Made by a program: the position numbers and the translations under genes
Part shown: in pieces, positions 24,038 to 36,048 of the stretch
How positions within the stretch are numbered: the first letter of the stretch is position 1
Layout: the number at the start of each line of letters is the position of its first letter
Assembly: GCA_963930645.1 (NCBI GenBank)
Contig: OZ005652.1
Coordinates: 323,420,738 to 323,484,737, forward strand
Direction of reading: 5' to 3'
DNA length: 64,000 nucleotides
DNA from: Salticus scenicus
Lineage: Eukaryota; Arthropoda; Arachnida; Araneae; Salticidae
The notes under the pieces: model-generated
Databases searched by the model: none
Told to the model about the DNA's origin: nothing
The model's input: only the letters and a program-made list of their open reading frames with translations

Positions 24038-25279
24038 TCAATTTTTTTTTCGGATAACAGAAGTCAATTATTTAAAAAAAAAATTACGTGAATGAAACAT
24101 TTTGTGTATTTACAACCCTAAAAATCCAATATTCACATTAAATTTAGCGAAAAATAAGTTTTGTTTTTTTATAAAACCGTCCAACTCCAAATTAATTTGC
24201 AAAGGCAGCGAAATCAAAAATGAAAACTTAAATTACCCTTTCACGTGCCCCAGCCACCTTATTTCTAGTATTCAAACATAGTACCCAAACGCTTATGAAA
24301 CTATAGAGTTTTGGCTCCTGTCTCATTTTGTTTGAGTGTGACAAAAAATTAGATTTTTCTCAAAATTTTCTTTTTTGGAGATGTCCAATTTCGTAACTAG
24401 AGAGCACACTTGCCTATCCATGTCCTAAGAGCCTATATGCGCAAGTTGGCATAAGTAGATTCCTTTCTGTTCTTAATCATATATTTATTCTCATAAATGT
24501 ATACAACAGGACTTACTGTATTCATGCTACGTGAGATTAACATACTGAAATGCCCCTCTCACTAGGTCACCTTCTTTTTGCATCGACACAATTACTTTGC
24601 TCAAATTTGTTAATTTGTTTTATAAGAGACAGTTTCGTATTTTATTTTACTGAATCTCCATATCTTGCCCATCTGCGCAGCACTAGTGCGACGTAAAATC
24701 TAACCATACATCCATCTTGAAAGTCCATGTGCATTTTCCCATGTAACAATTAAAATAATTCACTTTATATGAAATATTGTTTCATTTTGTCTTATTACGA
24801 AAATCTTAGATTCCGAATACTTTACGAAGTTTTGAAATTATAATTTTCAAAATTAATGCTGTTTATATGCCAGTATCAGAAGTGAAATTTTAAAACTTGC
24901 AACTGGCCTGACATCTTTAATATGAAACTATTCCTCATAAAGCTTTTTAATCGAAAGTTTGTCTATTTTTCTTAGTTAAGAAAATAGTAAATTTTGAATC
25001 ACTTAAGACGTTTTCAAATTAGAATGTTGGAAATATATGGCATGCTTGTCAATTCTATAAGTCATATAGTAAAGCTCATCTGACATCTTTAAAATTAATT
25101 TATTAATATCTACATACAATAACAATCGAACCATTAAATAAATTGGTTAACCTACAGATGGACACCGTATCAATTTTGTTATTTTTGATTACCTTGGTCT
25201 CCAAGTTGTGGTAAAACATCACAAAACAGCAGTCAAAAATTTTTCACGAATACCTAGTCGCCCATACTTTATAGTATGA
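23691..25279. other. No gene recognised
   Basis: About 1.6 kb, A/T-rich, with a T run near 24005-24030. No terminal repeats or coding similarity are visible. Confidence 0.45.
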
Positions 25280-25737
25280 CTAGCAGACCCGGCCACGCGT
25301 TGCTGTGACTAAGTTATACGTTGAATTATACGGCTGTAAACTATTTAGTACAGTCAAATTATTATTTACGAACAAAGACGAAAACGTTGTAGCCGATGTA
25401 AAAACCCACAGGGTCAGTAGTGGCACCAGAAATTCCCCGACGGGGGAACACCACCTCAACGACAGGGGGGCACTATATAAAGAGAGTTTATTATATGAGT
25501 ATTTATCAAAAACTGCAATACTGTTAATAATATTACTGTTAATATTTGTACCATTCCATTTGTTAGTACTCCTCGTGGTTTTGGAGACCATTGTGCAACA
25601 GACAGACATTTTCTAAAAATATCATGGTCAAAACGTGTTCTGGACCTCTCAAAACGTGTATATTAATGGAAAACTGGAAGATGAAATTCTTTACGTATCC
25701 AATACTTTCTTCTATTGAATATAGAATGGAAAAACTG
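25280..25737 (-). mobile_element. Short Helitron/Helentron-like element (family C relative)
   Basis: On the minus strand it starts near 25737 with TTCTATATTCAATAGAAGAA, GTATTGGAT and a block ending 'TTTTAGAAAATGTCTGTCTG'. This matches the 5' part of family C (42291 onward). It ends with GCAACGCGTGGCCGGGTCTG then CTAG, followed by T, which is a Helitron-type 3' terminus (near-palindromic GCAACGCGTGGC, a short spacer, CTAG, T). Frames of 103-109 residues on both strands overlap here and are by-products of the repeat. Confidence 0.6.
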
Positions 25738-26697
25738 GAATGCTCCAAATTTGTAAAAGGAAAGAAAAATGCTGCTAAAAGTAGAAAAACTGAAAATTTT
25801 GTATTTGTTCCCTCGAGAGATTTTAGGAGTATGCCCTGATGGGGGGGTCACAGACTCCCCGACGGGGGGGGGGCTGTGCCCCCCCGGCCCCCTAGCTGGC
25901 GCCACCCCTGCACAGGGTTGAGATTTGAAACTTAGGTCAAAATTTGGAAGCGATTGATAAAAATTTTCGTAGTGTTGATATTAAGCACAAATTAATTTTT
26001 TTGTAGGGTCCTATAAATTTTAATGGAGAAGTGATATATATTATTTCTAATGCTACTTTGGATAAAATTGCTAAAATGACTAATATATAAATTAAATTCT
26101 ATTAAAATTCTATTAAAATAAAAGTATAAAAGAAACAGACGATTTTAAAATCAATTTTTATGGAGGAGTGAAATATAATATATGCTATAATGGATAATTT
26201 TACTATAAAATGACCTCATCATTTTAAATATTTTAAAGAGGGCAACAGCTGTAGTTATAAAAAGGAAAACAATAAGGCTAAACCAGAAAAATAAGTAAAT
26301 TTGATAAATATTTTAAAACTTTAAAATTGGAAATCTTATGAAATATTGGACATTTAAAGTAAATACATGTATCATTTTAAATAGAAAAAGATTTTGGAAA
26401 AGTTTAGTGTATTTTAACGAAGTGATGAGAAGTTTTTGAGTATGTTAAAATTTTAATAGTAAATTCAAGTTAATAAAGATGGGAAACATTGAGGATTAAG
26501 ATAAGAATAATCATAAAGATTAAAAAAAAAAACTTTTTATATACCATGGTTTTAAATTTTAATATACTAATAATATACTAATTAAAAGGAAAATGATAAA
26601 TATTCTATCATAGTTTGAAGTCAAATTTGTTTTCAAATGTCTAACTAAAATATCTGATGTAAGATACTAATATTTTGCAGCGGAATAGATTTCATTT
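25738..26697. other. No gene; GC-hairpin tract then A/T-rich sequence
   Basis: At 25838-25900 there are alternating G and C runs (GGGGGGGTCACAGACTCCCC, GACGGGGG..., GCCCCCCCGG), able to fold on themselves and similar in style to the GC tracts in families B and C. The rest is A/T-rich with nothing recognised. Confidence 0.5.
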
Positions 26698-26977
26698 CTG
26701 TCATCCTTGGCGAAAAAAAAAAGAATATCGCCAAATTATCTGGCGAAAATATTTAATTCCTTTCAAAAATCATGGTTATTTTAACAACTTATATTAAGAG
26801 AGTAATGAATAATATGAAACAATATTTCGTACAATACATATTACATGTCATACATACGTACAATGAATAATACATATTACATTTCGTACAATGCATACAT
26901 CTGGCATGTATATTTTCGTGTTACGCTTTTGATCGCCAAATAATAATATTAATAATAAAAAAAGCCAAGGGCGACAG
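26698..26977. mobile_element. TIR MITE, about 280 bp
   Basis: CTGTCATCCTTGGCGAAA at the left faces, in reverse complement, CTGTCGCCCTTGGCTTTT at the right. A second inner pair uses TTTGGCGA / TCGCCAAA. The interior is A/T-rich with short repeats of TACATATTACAT. No target duplication could be confirmed. Confidence 0.55.
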
Positions 26978-27512
26978 AGTTTTGAAATTTAAAATTAAAA
27001 TTTTGTCAATTTGACAGCAAAATAATTCAATCTAACACCCGCGATAACTAATACATATCTATACCCAAATATAAGGATTAAAATCGGGAAATAAATTTCC
27101 TCGATTTTTAATAATTTCTTACAAAAAATCCAGTGGGCAATTAACATAGGAAATCTTTTTCTTGGTTGCACAGACGGTCAGTGAGTCACACTTCGCTTGC
27201 GTATAGAACTGATAGATATAGTATAGCATATATAGAATAGAGTGATCATTGGGAGAAAAAAGTTATTCCTTTTCATTTGGGAAAATACGACATTTTAACC
27301 AAAATATGGCCGTCTTTCCCCGAGTGAATACACACGGGAATACATACTAATATTTTAGCAAATAAAATTTATGAATAATTTATTTGCTAAAGGGGAATGG
27401 AAGACTCCAGATACAGTTTCAAATTCATATTTCTTTCTTTCTTTTCTTTTTTTTTTTTTTTTTTTCAATACCACTTAACGGCTGTTTCCAAAGCTTTTAT
27501 TTATTTATTTTT
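26978..27512. other. No gene recognised
   Basis: A/T-rich with a pyrimidine/T run at about 27437-27464 just before a family A repeat. Confidence 0.45.
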
Positions 27513-28370
27513 ACTTTCCGAACACTATAGTGAGGAAAGTATTGTAATCATGTCAAAAATCCGAATTGGAGATTTTGATGTTTATATACGTTTCGAGGTC
27601 CCCTGAGTCCGTTTCCACTATTTTTGAGATGATGTATGTATGTGTGTGTGTATGTGTGTATGTGTGTATGTATGTGTGTATGTCTGTGAGTGAACACGCT
27701 AGCGTCTAAACGCTTTGTTCGAACAAGCTGAAAGTTAGTACGTATATTGTAAGTCACCATAGTACGAACCCTATAGATTTTGGTGAATCTAGCACTTATA
27801 GTTTGTTTACAGGGACACAAAGAAAAATTCTTTATCATTATGGCCTATGGGACCAAAATCTTAAAAGTGCGATAGCATCTAAACGCCTTATTCAATTGAG
27901 CAAAAACTTTATACACATATTATAGGTCACAGATACTCAATCTGTATAGATTTTGGAGAATCTAGCATTTATAGTTTTTTTTACAGGGACACAAAGAAAA
28001 ATTCTTTATCATTATGGCCTATGAGACCAAATTTTTAAAAGTGCCATAGCATCTAAACGCCTTATTCAATTGAGCTGAAAATTTGTATAAATATTATAAA
28101 TGACTGTTGCACTAACTATAAGCATTTTGGTGAATCTAGCATTTATAGATTTTGACAGGGACACAACGAAAAATTCTTTATCATTATGATCTAAGGACTC
28201 AAAGTTCAGTAGCGTTAAATAAAATCTCGTGTGATATATGGAGAAAAATACTCAAACACTCTATTATGGTTTTCTCTCTTTTGTTTGTTTAGCAATTACT
28301 CTTTCTTTATTTTATCTACAAAACTGTTAGTTACTCAATGATCGGAAAGTCGAGTGGAGTCACTCCAGAT
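27513..28370 (+). mobile_element. Helentron-like repeat, family A, copy 1
   Basis: Starts ACTTTCCGAACACTATAGTG and immediately carries GAGGAAAGT, so the first 28 bp can fold. A conserved block ('GTTTCGAGGTCCCCTGAGTC') leads into a TGTGTATG microsatellite (27640-27690). Three tandem units of about 165 bp follow, each with 'TTTACAGGGACACAAAG' and 'TTCTTTATCATTATGG'. The 3' end has CGGAAAGT, the inverted copy of the 5' start, then CGAGTGGAGTCACTCCAGAT, whose GAGTG/CACTC arms form a hairpin. This order (5' repeat, block, microsatellite, subterminal inverted repeat, hairpin) fits Helentron-associated elements. The assignment is inferred, and there is no coding. Confidence 0.7.
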
Positions 28371-28382
28371 TTTTTTTTTTTT

Positions 28383-28450
28383 TCGGCATCAAAAATCTTT
28401 GTGTGATAACATGGGGATGAGAGATCTATATATATTACTATATCTATGAT
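28383..28450 (+). repeat. Dispersed repeat copy, matches 8733-8790 reversed
   Basis: GGCATCAAAAATCTTTGTGT ... GATAACATGGGGA ... ATTACTATAT is the same sequence found on the minus strand at 8790-8733. It directly follows the T run after the family A copy. Confidence 0.65.
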
Positions 28451-28603
28451 AGAACTACATTAGCACTTTATCAATGTGTATAAAATCTTTAAATTGATTA
28501 TGACGTCAATTTTCGTGAGATGCATAATTTAACTTTTTATAATTTTTTAACGTTCACGTTTGATTAAATGTATTTATTTTTATGTCGAAAGAAAATGAAC
28601 TCG

Positions 28604-28634
<31 letters not shown>

Positions 28635-29075
28635 AACAATTAAATTAATGGAACTCACAGATATTTTGGAGCAACTTTAATAAAGGTCTATAATTAACAA
28701 ATAATTGCAATAAAACAATATTGTGACAATAAATTGAGATAAAAACTATCCTATCTCTCAAGTTGGACCAAACTGCACACAGTGTGCAAAATTTCATTAA
28801 AATCGGTTCCTTAGTTTAGGAGTTTACCCCGGACAAACATCGTGACACGTAATTTATATATATATACAGATTATGAATTAAAAAGATTTGCTAATGATGT
28901 TCACAGACAAAATACTGCAATATTTTCATTATGAAAAAAATTAATATCAAAATATCTTACAACTTGTTAGATATTGTAAAGTTATTGTCTGAAAATTATT
29001 TCAAGTAGCTTTTGTTATGTTTTTAATATCCGGAATATCAATTTTTCCAGTTCTATTTAATTTCACTCCTCCGGT
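28451..29075. repeat. Retroelement-like tail at 28746-28872 in A/T-rich DNA
   Basis: The segment contains TATCTCTCAAGTTGGACCAA, then 'GTGTGCAAAATTTCATTAAAATCGG', 'TAGGAGTTTACCCCGGACAAACA' and a terminal (TA)n. From memory of such families, this order is typical of the 3' ends of invertebrate non-LTR retroelements and their SINEs. I have not matched it to a named element. The remainder is T runs (28606-28631) and A/T-rich sequence. Confidence 0.4.
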
Positions 29076-29238
29076 CAGTTTTGTGAAATTTAGGGACTTT
29101 TTTATTCAATATCCACCACTAAATTTTAACTGTTATGGTTGCCTAATCACTTCAAAGATTCATTGTATATATCAAATATGACTTTTCAGAATTATTGGTG
29201 ATAGTTGCATGAAAGAGTACATAAATTTGGCAATACTG
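29076..29238. mobile_element. hAT-type MITE, diverged copy
   Basis: It shares 'TTATTCAATATC.ACCACTAAATTTTAA' with the better preserved MITE at 52391-52548 in the same orientation. Its ends, CAGTTTTGTGAAATTT and (reversed) CAGTATTGCCAAATTT, are diverged inverted repeats. No target duplication is recognisable. Confidence 0.6.
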
Positions 29239-29854
29239 TTTAGAGCGCTTAAGACTGTTAGGGCCAACAAAAGGTTAATTTTATCGTTTAGAGAAGCCTA
29301 GTAAAATTTTATATATGTAATATAACATAAGGTTAAAAAAAATCTTGTGTATAACAACCACATGATTTTCGTTACCCCACTACTGCACAGATTAAATATA
29401 GGGGAGACCCGTGTACCTAGGGCCGCTTTTTTTTCAATGCCCCAAAAAAGAGCCCTTGACCTGTTTAAAATCATCAAACTGATGTGTACGTATATTTAGG
29501 ACTAATTATTTCCAATTGGGATTAATATAAACCCCTAAAATAATAAATTCCAAGAAATAGAAAGTTTTTAAAGAAACTTCACTCGTGGCCCTAGGTACAA
29601 CACCCTCATTGTACCTGGGGCCAGACCTCATTGTACCTAGGGCCATTCTGTCAAATCTAGATTTCACTTTGTTATGAATAGAAAATAAGCATATAAACAC
29701 GTATTTTATAAAAGAAACAATATCAAGAAAAGTATTTTTTATCATATAATAATTATCATGTTGTTGCCTTAATTTGAAACACGAAATTTTCCACTTTTTT
29801 TCTTTTTTTTTTTTTTTTTACTTCTTTGGGATATTCTCACAGAATGTTTTTTTT
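29239..29854. other. pogo-like 3' terminal region and spacer
   Basis: GGGGAGACCCGTGTACCTAG begins at 29399 and reads inward toward the transposase relic. Variants of 'CATTGTACCTAGGGCCA' occur near 29588, 29609 and 29630. I interpret 29398 as the likely TIR of the pogo-like element whose coding relic follows on the minus strand. No gene is present here. Confidence 0.4.
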
Positions 29855-30660
29855 TTCCTTCAATTTCTTTTTTTTTTTTTTTTGGAGTGTCTCTAGGATT
29901 TCTAGATCTCTCTGGATTTCGGTCACATCTTTTCTTTGGTGTGGGAGGTTTTGCTTTAGGTAAAGGTTTTACATAGGTTCGTACCTGTTAAAGCATGATA
30001 CACGAAAAGATGTTAGATGTTGAAAAGTTCAAAATTTCAAACGAACACGAAACAGAGACATCCAGTTCTATCATTGTTAATTCACTTTCTTCCTGGAAAA
30101 TCTTTTTTTTTTTTTTTTTTTTTATGGAGGGATCTTGTCTTTGAGTCATATTCGAACTTATATATTCATCCTCAGTGGATGTGTTTTGATTTATTGGCCT
30201 GGAAGAATGTTTACAGGAGTAAAGGCCGACGGATAGGATTTGCCAACACTTTCAACAACGTATATAGTGATTGATTTACCAGGGTTTGCCAGCATCCAAT
30301 TACTATAGGCTTTACGGTGTTTCTTAACACTATCGCGACCGCTGACGTAGATTCCCGTCATTTGAAAACATGAAACTCCACAAGTGGGCGTTTCTTTTGC
30401 AATTTATATGATTTTTGTTTCTAAAAAATATACACAATATTCATATTTGTACAATCAGTATACTATGGATGCAAACACTTTGATTAGAGAGAGTATGATT
30501 ACAATGCATATCCATTTGTAATATAAATGCGAATACGGAAAATTTTGTTTCGAAAAATTGTAACTTTTGAGAAAAAAGCCCACAGACGGACCTTACTGTC
30601 AAATAGACAAAAACATGCGGTCGCGAAAGTGTTAAAAGGTCCAAACACACTGGCCAAATA
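29855..30660 (-). pseudogene. pogo/Tigger-like transposase relic, C-terminal part
   Basis: Minus-strand frames carry late pogo-type transposase landmarks in order: ASVFGPFKKHRKAYSNWM, then NPGKSITIYVVESVGKSYPS and AFTPVNILPG, a stop where 'F..TGI.P.N' is expected, and after A/T-rich decay VKPLPKAKPPTPKKRCDRNP with a lysine-rich tail. The first landmark is cut by a 304-bp MITE (30328-30631), and the frame runs on in phase if one TTAA is kept. The upstream end is lost in a (TA)n tract at about 30660, and the DDE core is missing. Confidence 0.75.
30328..30631 (+). mobile_element. piggyBac-like MITE, 304 bp, TTAA duplication
   Basis: The element is flanked by TTAA at 30324-30327 and 30632-30635. 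Its ends are inverted: CACTATCGCGACCGC at the left, and CACTTTCGCGACCGC (right end reversed). TTAA duplication with short TIRs is the piggyBac-type signature. A second copy of exactly the same length lies at 50765-51068 in opposite orientation and matches through 'TGACGTAGATTC.CGTCATTTGAAAA' and 'GTGGGCGTTTCTTT'. It has no coding capacity. Confidence 0.82.
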
Positions 30661-30841
30661 TATATATATATATATATGTGTGTTTTTTTTTTTTTTTGAG
30701 GGGGGCGTGGGTGATGTATTGTATAGTCAGAAAGCATGAAATTGATTTAACAAATTCGATTCAAAACAATTTTTTTTTGTAAGAGTAAAACCGATACATA
30801 CTTCTTAAAAATATATGAAAGAGAAATTGCATAGAGAGTTA

Positions 30842-30910
<69 letters not shown>

Positions 30911-32172
30911 TTTTTTTGTAACATCCATTTCAGAGATGTCTAATCTGTATAACTGAGCTACCTTATCCATTTAAATGACTTACCTAATCAAGACGGAGGT
31001 AAATTTTTTTTATAATAACCAAGTAATAAGTTTTGCAGCAAAATTGAAGAAAATCGTTAGAGCCGTTTTTGAAATACCGACTTTTGGTTTCACTCTCGAT
31101 ATTTACAATAAAAACTGGCAAACTCATCTGTTCACCGAAAACTAACAATTACATACGAAATAATATCTATAAGGGAGTTAATATAGAAAATTTGATAAAC
31201 AATCGGTAGAGCCGTTTGAAAGGAATATACTTACAAGACATAAAATTTACTTATTTGTATAGGGTGCACATCCATTTTTTTTAACAAACCAAATGATACA
31301 CATGAAAAGACATCTAAAACATATAAAATCATGTTTATGCTGCAACGTTGAAAAAAAAAGGTTTCAGCCGTTTATGAGGTACAGACCTACAGTCTCACTT
31401 CCGGTTTTAAATGACCAACTTCCAATTTTCTAATTTTCATGAAAAGGTGATAACATCATTTGTACAGTAAATCTGTCTTCATTCTGAAATTTCGTTGTCC
31501 TATTTTTGTTTATTTTAGAGATATGATAGTCAGAAGTTTCCCCATACACATACATGCACACACACATACACACTAAGTAATTGCCCCAAACCATTTTTTT
31601 TATATAGGAGACCTTAAAACATGCCAATCAGCTAAAAACACGATATCAAAAATTTCACCGAATACAATACTTCCGTTATCTACGCTAGATATAACACAGA
31701 AATAAAAAAGTTCAATTTTCATATTTACACAAAGATAAATAATTATAAACTGGACAATGAAAAATTTTATACTTATCAATTGTCTATGCCATTTGTCTAT
31801 TTGGTCACAGAAAATATTGTATTCATAAAATAATATAATAACAAAATGCCTTACAAAGTGTTCGATGTTACATATAGTTATTTGATGCTTTATATCGTTC
31901 CTAATATTAAGAAATGTAATTCAATGAATTTTATCGGAAAGAGCTTATTTTTTATCAAGCAAAAAGAATAATGGAGATCTGAAGATACGCAGTTTCCTGC
32001 TAATACTATAAAATAGATTCCAAATTTTGTTTGTATATAAAGGAATGTGACTCATGATAGAAGGAAGCAAATACTGGAATTTTTTATTTATATTTTAAAT
32101 GCAATCTTTTACAACTAAGTTTCGTAAAATAGATTTTAAAAATATTTTTTAATTATCATAACTTACCTATTT
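30661..32172. other. No gene; long (TA)n microsatellite
   Basis: (TA)n of about 18 bp at 30660-30677 and a long one of about 62 bp at 30843-30905. The rest is A/T-rich with no element ends that I can support. Confidence 0.5.
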
Positions 32173-32993
32173 ACTTTCCAAACATACATATGTAAGGAAA
32201 GTATTGTAATCATGATAAAAGTTTTTGATATTTTGGTATTTCTATACATTGTGAGGTTCCCTGAGTTGACTTTTGCTATTTTTACGGTAATGTATGTATG
32301 TTTTACTATTTTTAGCGTAATGTGTGTATGTAGGTGATTGAACACGATACTGTCTGCACTCTTTGCGCAAATGAGATGAAAGTTGGTACATTACCATAGC
32401 ACGAGTCCTATTGATTTTGCTAAATCTAGTACTCATTTTTTTTTTTTTTTTTTTTACAGGGACACAATGAAAAATTCTTTATCATTATGATCTATGGGCT
32501 CAAAACATTTAAAATAAATTTATGTACATGCTTAAAGTCATTGTCACAAGAATTGTACAGATTTTAGTGAATCTAGAAATTATGGGTTTTTTTTTTTACA
32601 GGGCTACAAAGAAAAAATCTTTAGTATTATGGTCTATAGTCTCAAATTACTTAAAATGGGATTTTCGACTTTTGCCTTATTCGACTGAACTGCAAATTTA
32701 TATACATATTACAGGTTACTGTCGCACAAATTCTATAGATTTTGGTGAATCTAGCATTTATAGATTTTTACAGGGACGCAACGAAAAATTCTTTATCATT
32801 ATGACCTATGGGCTCAAATTATTTGAAGTGCAATAGCGTTAAATTAAACAACATACCATGTGGGAAGAAAGAAATACTAAACACCTTATTACAATTTTGC
32901 CTTTTCCTTATTTAACGACTTCTCTTACTTTAATTTATTTATACAACCGCCAATTACTGAATGTACAGAAAGTCGAGTGAAGTCACTCCAGAC
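32173..32993 (+). mobile_element. Helentron-like repeat, family A, copy 3
   Basis: The start, ACTTTCCAAACATACATATG then TAAGGAAAGT, keeps the 5' fold. The block 'GAGGTTCCCTGAGTTGAC', a TGTATG microsatellite and three 'TTTTTACAGGG.CAC.A.GAAAAATTCTTTA' units follow. The 3' part has CAGAAAGTCGAGTGAAGTCA, CTCCAGAC. It is more diverged than the copies at 27513 and 41599, especially in the 5' repeat loop. Confidence 0.68.
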
Positions 32994-33692
32994 TTCTTCA
33001 TGCAAATTTTGCGAGATCTAAAGTTATATAGAAGTTTTAATTATCGCAACTTGCTTTTTTTTTTAAATCCAAAGTTCATTTCAAAATATTTCTGTAATAT
33101 CTCAAACTTAAATGAGTGGCCGTTTATTGAAAATTAATTAAAAATAAATTTCATCGAATTTTCACATTCATTAGAGCACGCAAGATATGTTTGGTTAAAA
33201 GTCAAAGAATTCGAATTTAAGAGAGGAAGTCGAGAAAATATATTTTTACTTACGTTTTAGAAATTAATATATATAGGTGTTTAAATTTCTCGATATGCTT
33301 TTCAAAGTACATTTCTTACTTGTAGGTGTCAATTATATAAATAAATATTTCGATAGTTAAATTTCGGAAACTGTCATAAGCATTAATATATGCACAATTA
33401 GACAAATTAAAAATATTCGAAATATCTTATAAAAACAATGTAAAAATAAAGGTTTTAATTACTGTATTTTCCAGCCTATAATCCGCAGGTCATATGAATG
33501 TGTTTCACAACGAAAAATTTATTTTACAAATACTTCTATATTTGTAAGTGACAAAAGCACGTTTAGTAATAGTATGCTAATTAAAATTTCATAGATTTTG
33601 CAGACCTGCGGAATATAGACCGGAAAATATGGTAAGCCTTAAAGTCTTACATGTTTTTATTTTTCACATTCACAAATTTAAGGTTATTGGCA
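32994..33692. other. No gene recognised
   Basis: A/T-rich. 'CCAGCCTATAATCCGCAGGTC' (about 33472) and 'GACCTGCGGAATATAGACCGG' reading back near 33605 form an inverted pair about 130 bp apart, probably a small degenerate foldback element. Confidence 0.45.
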
Positions 33693-33838
33693 TACAGGCC
33701 AACATTCTAATTAATATTCTGTAAAAAAGTTAGTGCTCGCCCCGTTTTTCTCATCACTTTAATTTTAGAGTAATTTTCTCCAAATGTAATTACGATTAAA
33801 TAGAGAAAAAAAAATAAAGGTTAGCGGGGGGGGAAAAA

Positions 33839-33880
<42 letters not shown>

Positions 33881-33945
33881 CATATATATATTATATCTGA
33901 TACTAATAATTTTACGGAATATTAATTAGAATGTTGGTAGGTATG
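33693..33945. mobile_element. Foldback MITE family G, copy 1
   Basis: The left arm CCAACATTCTAATTAATATT faces the right arm, which reads AATATTAATTAGAATGTTGG, a perfect inverted pair of 20 bp that extends further with mismatches ('TAATTTTACGG'). The interior has 'TAGAGTAATTTTCTCCAAATGTAATTACGATTAAA', a G run and (TA)n. Relatives lie at 39615, 52058 and 62470. Confidence 0.75.
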
Positions 33946-35014
33946 TTATTAATGTTTTTATCATTTTTGGTTTTTTGACTCACTTATTTTGAGTTATATT
34001 CACATAGTTTGAAATTAAATGACTTTATTTTTGCTGAGTATGCTAGAAATAATTTTTGAATATATATATATATATATATAGAAATGAGTATTAAAAAAAA
34101 AGTTATATGCACATATATATAACTATTGAATTTATGTTTGATTTCAAATTCAAAGAAAAACGTTTCTTTGATGTTGTAGACTTTGGAAAGCAAGTAAATA
34201 TTACAAAGGAAAAGTTTCTTTATGCTTTTATGCCAAGTTTCGTAGAATTGATCGTAAAAAATTCTTTTTTAGTCTCTTATTATTATTTATTCAAAAGTGT
34301 CACTTGAATATCGTTATATTATACACACATAAATATTGAACCTCGTTAGAAATCTAAATAAAATTTATGATCCTTCTTCATCAATCATAAAATTTACCAA
34401 ATAAAATCTAGTTTTGCCATCACAGTATAGATTTGAACATTTTTTTCTGATAATATAACCTTATAAATAATCCTAATTTACTTCTTACTGTAAATTTTTA
34501 AATAAATAAATGCTTATATACAGACAGATAAAATTACTTTTATAAGGAATAAAGTGCTACAAATTTGTGCAAATTCTTATCAGAAAGAAATGTTGATACT
34601 TTCAGAAAAAATACTTGATTAAATGGCAATAAGTTATACAATTTTTGCACGGTAGCCTGTAGCGTATCAATATCAATCAGTTCTAAGCTCAACCAAACAA
34701 AGCGTTTATATCAGTGGATCCGAAAGACAACAAGCCACTAAATAAAAACGTATCGATAGAAACCCAATTCATCTTCGACGCATTAATTTTTTTCATTCGT
34801 TATCTTCATTAATTTTTTTGTCATTCAGCTTTCTTTTCAGATAAACACGTCCAACTCTCCTTTGAAAAATTTGAGCGGCCCAGGATACATCATATCAGTG
34901 AACCGTTGTAATTAATTGGGACACAAGTTTTCGTTTGAAAATATTAAATAACATATAACACACACTATTGTTTTCGTTTTCATTTTCATTCCATGAAATT
35001 CTTGATCTAACAAG
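33946..35014. other. No gene recognised
   Basis: A/T-rich with (TA)n at about 34059-34080. Nothing in the short frames here matches a family I know. Confidence 0.45.
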
Positions 35015-35540
35015 GCGAGGCCACAATATGGGAAATTCAGATCGGGACGAAATTGTACAGAATTCTAGTATACTATGAAAGTAACAATATATTAAAACAG
35101 TAGCGCGCACTAGCCACACAATCTTGCAGGGATGAAACACTGGCGAAGAACTCATACCACTATTAATATATATATGTATAAAATTCTACTTCTTAAATCA
35201 ACGATATTATAAGTAGAGAAATTTCTCAAACCAATACTGGTATGAGTTCTGCATCAGTGTTCCATTCCTGATCTTGAGAAAAAAAGCCTTTATTTTTTTA
35301 TAATTGCTTATGGAGAAGTTATTTCGGCTCCGGTGGCGTAGTTGGTAACGCAAGCGGCTGCAATGCAGATGTCTAGAGTTCGATGCTAATTAGAAAAAAC
35401 TTTTTTTTAATTATTTATTATACCAAACATTTTATTTTTACATTCTTTTATAAGTAAGTTAATTTTTTTTTAAATTTTTTGAATAATAATTATTTAATTT
35501 TTCTAAATAAAAAAAATACGAAGTTTTATAGTTAATTTTT
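35015..35540 (+). repeat. Dispersed repeat R, copy 1, with tRNA-like segment
   Basis: Copy 1 shares 'CAGAATTCTAGTATACT', 'CACACAATCTTG' and 'GGAAATTCAGAT.GGGAC' with copy 2 at 38385-38690 (minus strand). It is split by a 144-bp MITE at 35127-35270. At about 35333-35395 lies a tRNA-like segment: GGTGGCGTAGTTGGTAACGC fits a polymerase III A box, and AGAGTTCGATGCT is a degenerate B box, with GCA in the anticodon position. The tRNA stems do not pair well, so it is not a functional tRNA gene. The tRNA-like part is internal rather than at the 5' tip, unlike a standard SINE. Confidence 0.65.
35127..35270. mobile_element. 144-bp MITE with 6-bp target duplication
   Basis: The ends are inverted: CAGGGATGAAACACTGGCGA at the left, and CAGGAATGGAACACTGATGC (right reversed), each followed by AGAACTCATACCA. 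ATCTTG flanks both sides (35121-35126, 35271-35276). The second copy of repeat R reads ...CACACAATCTTGAGAA... with a single ATCTTG and no insert (38573-38588 reversed), which proves the insertion. CAGGG ends suggest a hAT relative, but six rather than eight duplicated bases are seen. Confidence 0.85.
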
Positions 35541-35560
35541 TCTATTTGTAAAATTTATAA

Positions 35561-35913
35561 TCTCTACATAAATAAATGGCTAAGATAGTTTTCTTCCTGT
35601 TTGTCCGTTGCTGGACGCAAGTTGATTGGCTAAGAGAAATTTTCTTCTCTTTGTCTGTGTGTTGTTGCCACCAGCTTTTCATAATTTAGTTAATTTAAAA
35701 AATTGTCACCAGCTTTTCACACTTTAATTAATTTAAAAAAATCTAATTGCCCGATCGATAAGTTACTTAAACCGACGGAATCAGAATAATTTCCCCTTTC
35801 ACTTGGTATCTTATTTGTAACGAAATTTTGATTAGATTTTTTAAAATTAATTAAAATGTGAAAATAATATCTTGGAAAAGCTTTAAAAATGGATATTTAA
35901 AATTTTTATTGTT

Positions 35914-35951
<38 letters not shown>

Positions 35952-36011
35952 TATTTATTTATTTATTTTTCCTTCCAACATAAAACAAAATATGCTTTAC
36001 GCGGGAAACAA

Positions 36012-36048
<37 letters not shown>

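Noticed and set aside
30843..30905. Long (TA)n tract as a possible origin or regulatory site
   Set aside because: Similar TA tracts occur at more than ten places in the window; this is ordinary microsatellite variation.
35333..35395. Candidate tRNA-Cys gene (GCA in anticodon position)
   Set aside because: Acceptor and anticodon stems do not pair and the B box is degenerate; the same segment lies inside a dispersed repeat at 38470-38513.
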